NCBI RefSeq assembly: GCF_040054535.1 | Contig: NC_090789.1 | Location: forward strand, 4,243,197-4,307,196 | Direction: 5' to 3' | Source: Antennarius striatus | Lineage: Eukaryota > Chordata > Actinopteri > Lophiiformes > Antennariidae | Length of the DNA stretch: 64,000 nt | In this document: positions 63,712 through 64,000 of the stretch, one piece after another | Numbering within the stretch: position 1 is the stretch's first letter | Layout: every line of letters starts with the position of its first letter | The notes under the pieces: generated by a model | What the model was told of the DNA's origin: nothing | Seen by the model: only the letters and a program-made list of their open reading frames with translations | Databases searched by the model: none | Made by a program: the position numbers and the translations under genes

Positions 63712-64000
63712 GTGAGTGTATGATGCTCTAATGTCCATCTTATGCACACAACACAGCACAAAGCGGTTTAATATAATTCATAATAACCATTTTTCACATA
63801 GGACATTCCAGCTTTGAGCTTGTGCTTTAACAGTGGGAGGTGTTTTGTTAACTCTGCAAACATGAGGAGGTGCTTTAACTATAGCAGTAGTTTGGATAGA
63901 AACCTTCTGGAAAGACATCAAACCACAAATGGACACAAATCAGAACAATGAAGTACTATATTAATTCAAAAAAGGAAGGAAAACTTTTTAATTAGTTTAG
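63712..64000 (+). other. Start of the next lrrc14b intron
   Basis: Follows a strong donor (gtgagtg). No acceptor followed by LRRC14B-like coding sequence is seen before the window ends. Confidence 0.6.

Overview
The window is vertebrate nuclear DNA, almost certainly from a teleost fish and probably a percomorph. The reasons are split genes with GT-AG introns whose joined exons give familiar vertebrate proteins, very frequent CA/GT microsatellites, the common teleost short repeat built around 'cctatcccagctg...ggcggggtacaccctgg', and an RTE-clade LINE fragment. I see no bacterial operon, CRISPR array, tRNA gene or rRNA gene. The assignment to teleosts is inference from repeats and gene content.

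Layout, left to right. 1-751 (+) is the 3' end of a gene I do not recognise. 2.0-2.5 kb is a repeat cluster that includes an interstitial telomere-like CCCTAA tract. 2886-3530 (-) is an intronless coiled-coil ORF with a GC-rich candidate promoter near 4.0-4.15 kb. 9863-17161 (-) is tmem64 in three exons, with a probable long 3' UTR down to about 6.9 kb and a promoter near 18.0 kb that abuts a broken LINE. 20474-41626 (+) is necab1 in 13 exons, whose large introns carry most of the microsatellites and hairpins. 44217-51454 (-) is pip4p2 (tmem55a) in seven exons, convergent with necab1. 53982-54996 (+) is a predicted secreted coiled-coil protein I cannot name. 56762-57881 (-) is chrac1 in three exons. 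58992-60283 (+) is gatad1 in five exons, head to head with chrac1. 62699-63711 (+) is the first part of lrrc14b, which runs off the window.

The tmem64-necab1-pip4p2 block matches the order I recall from human 8q21.3. To its right lie chrac1, gatad1 and lrrc14b, whose human orthologues I recall at other loci, so a rearrangement boundary probably lies between about 51.7 and 56.7 kb. The genes do not form one pathway: tmem64 and necab1 are linked to calcium biology, pip4p2 to phosphoinositide turnover on endolysosomes, chrac1 and gatad1 to chromatin, and lrrc14b is a leucine-rich-repeat protein.

No undescribed biological system stands out. The best leads are two proteins I cannot assign (2886-3530 and 53982-54996), a perfect 17-bp intronic hairpin whose arms are AP-1 sites, the telomere-like tract, and a stop-free 111-nt intron in lrrc14b. 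Exon boundaries were placed by hand from splice sites, reading phase and my memory of the human proteins. No alignment was run.
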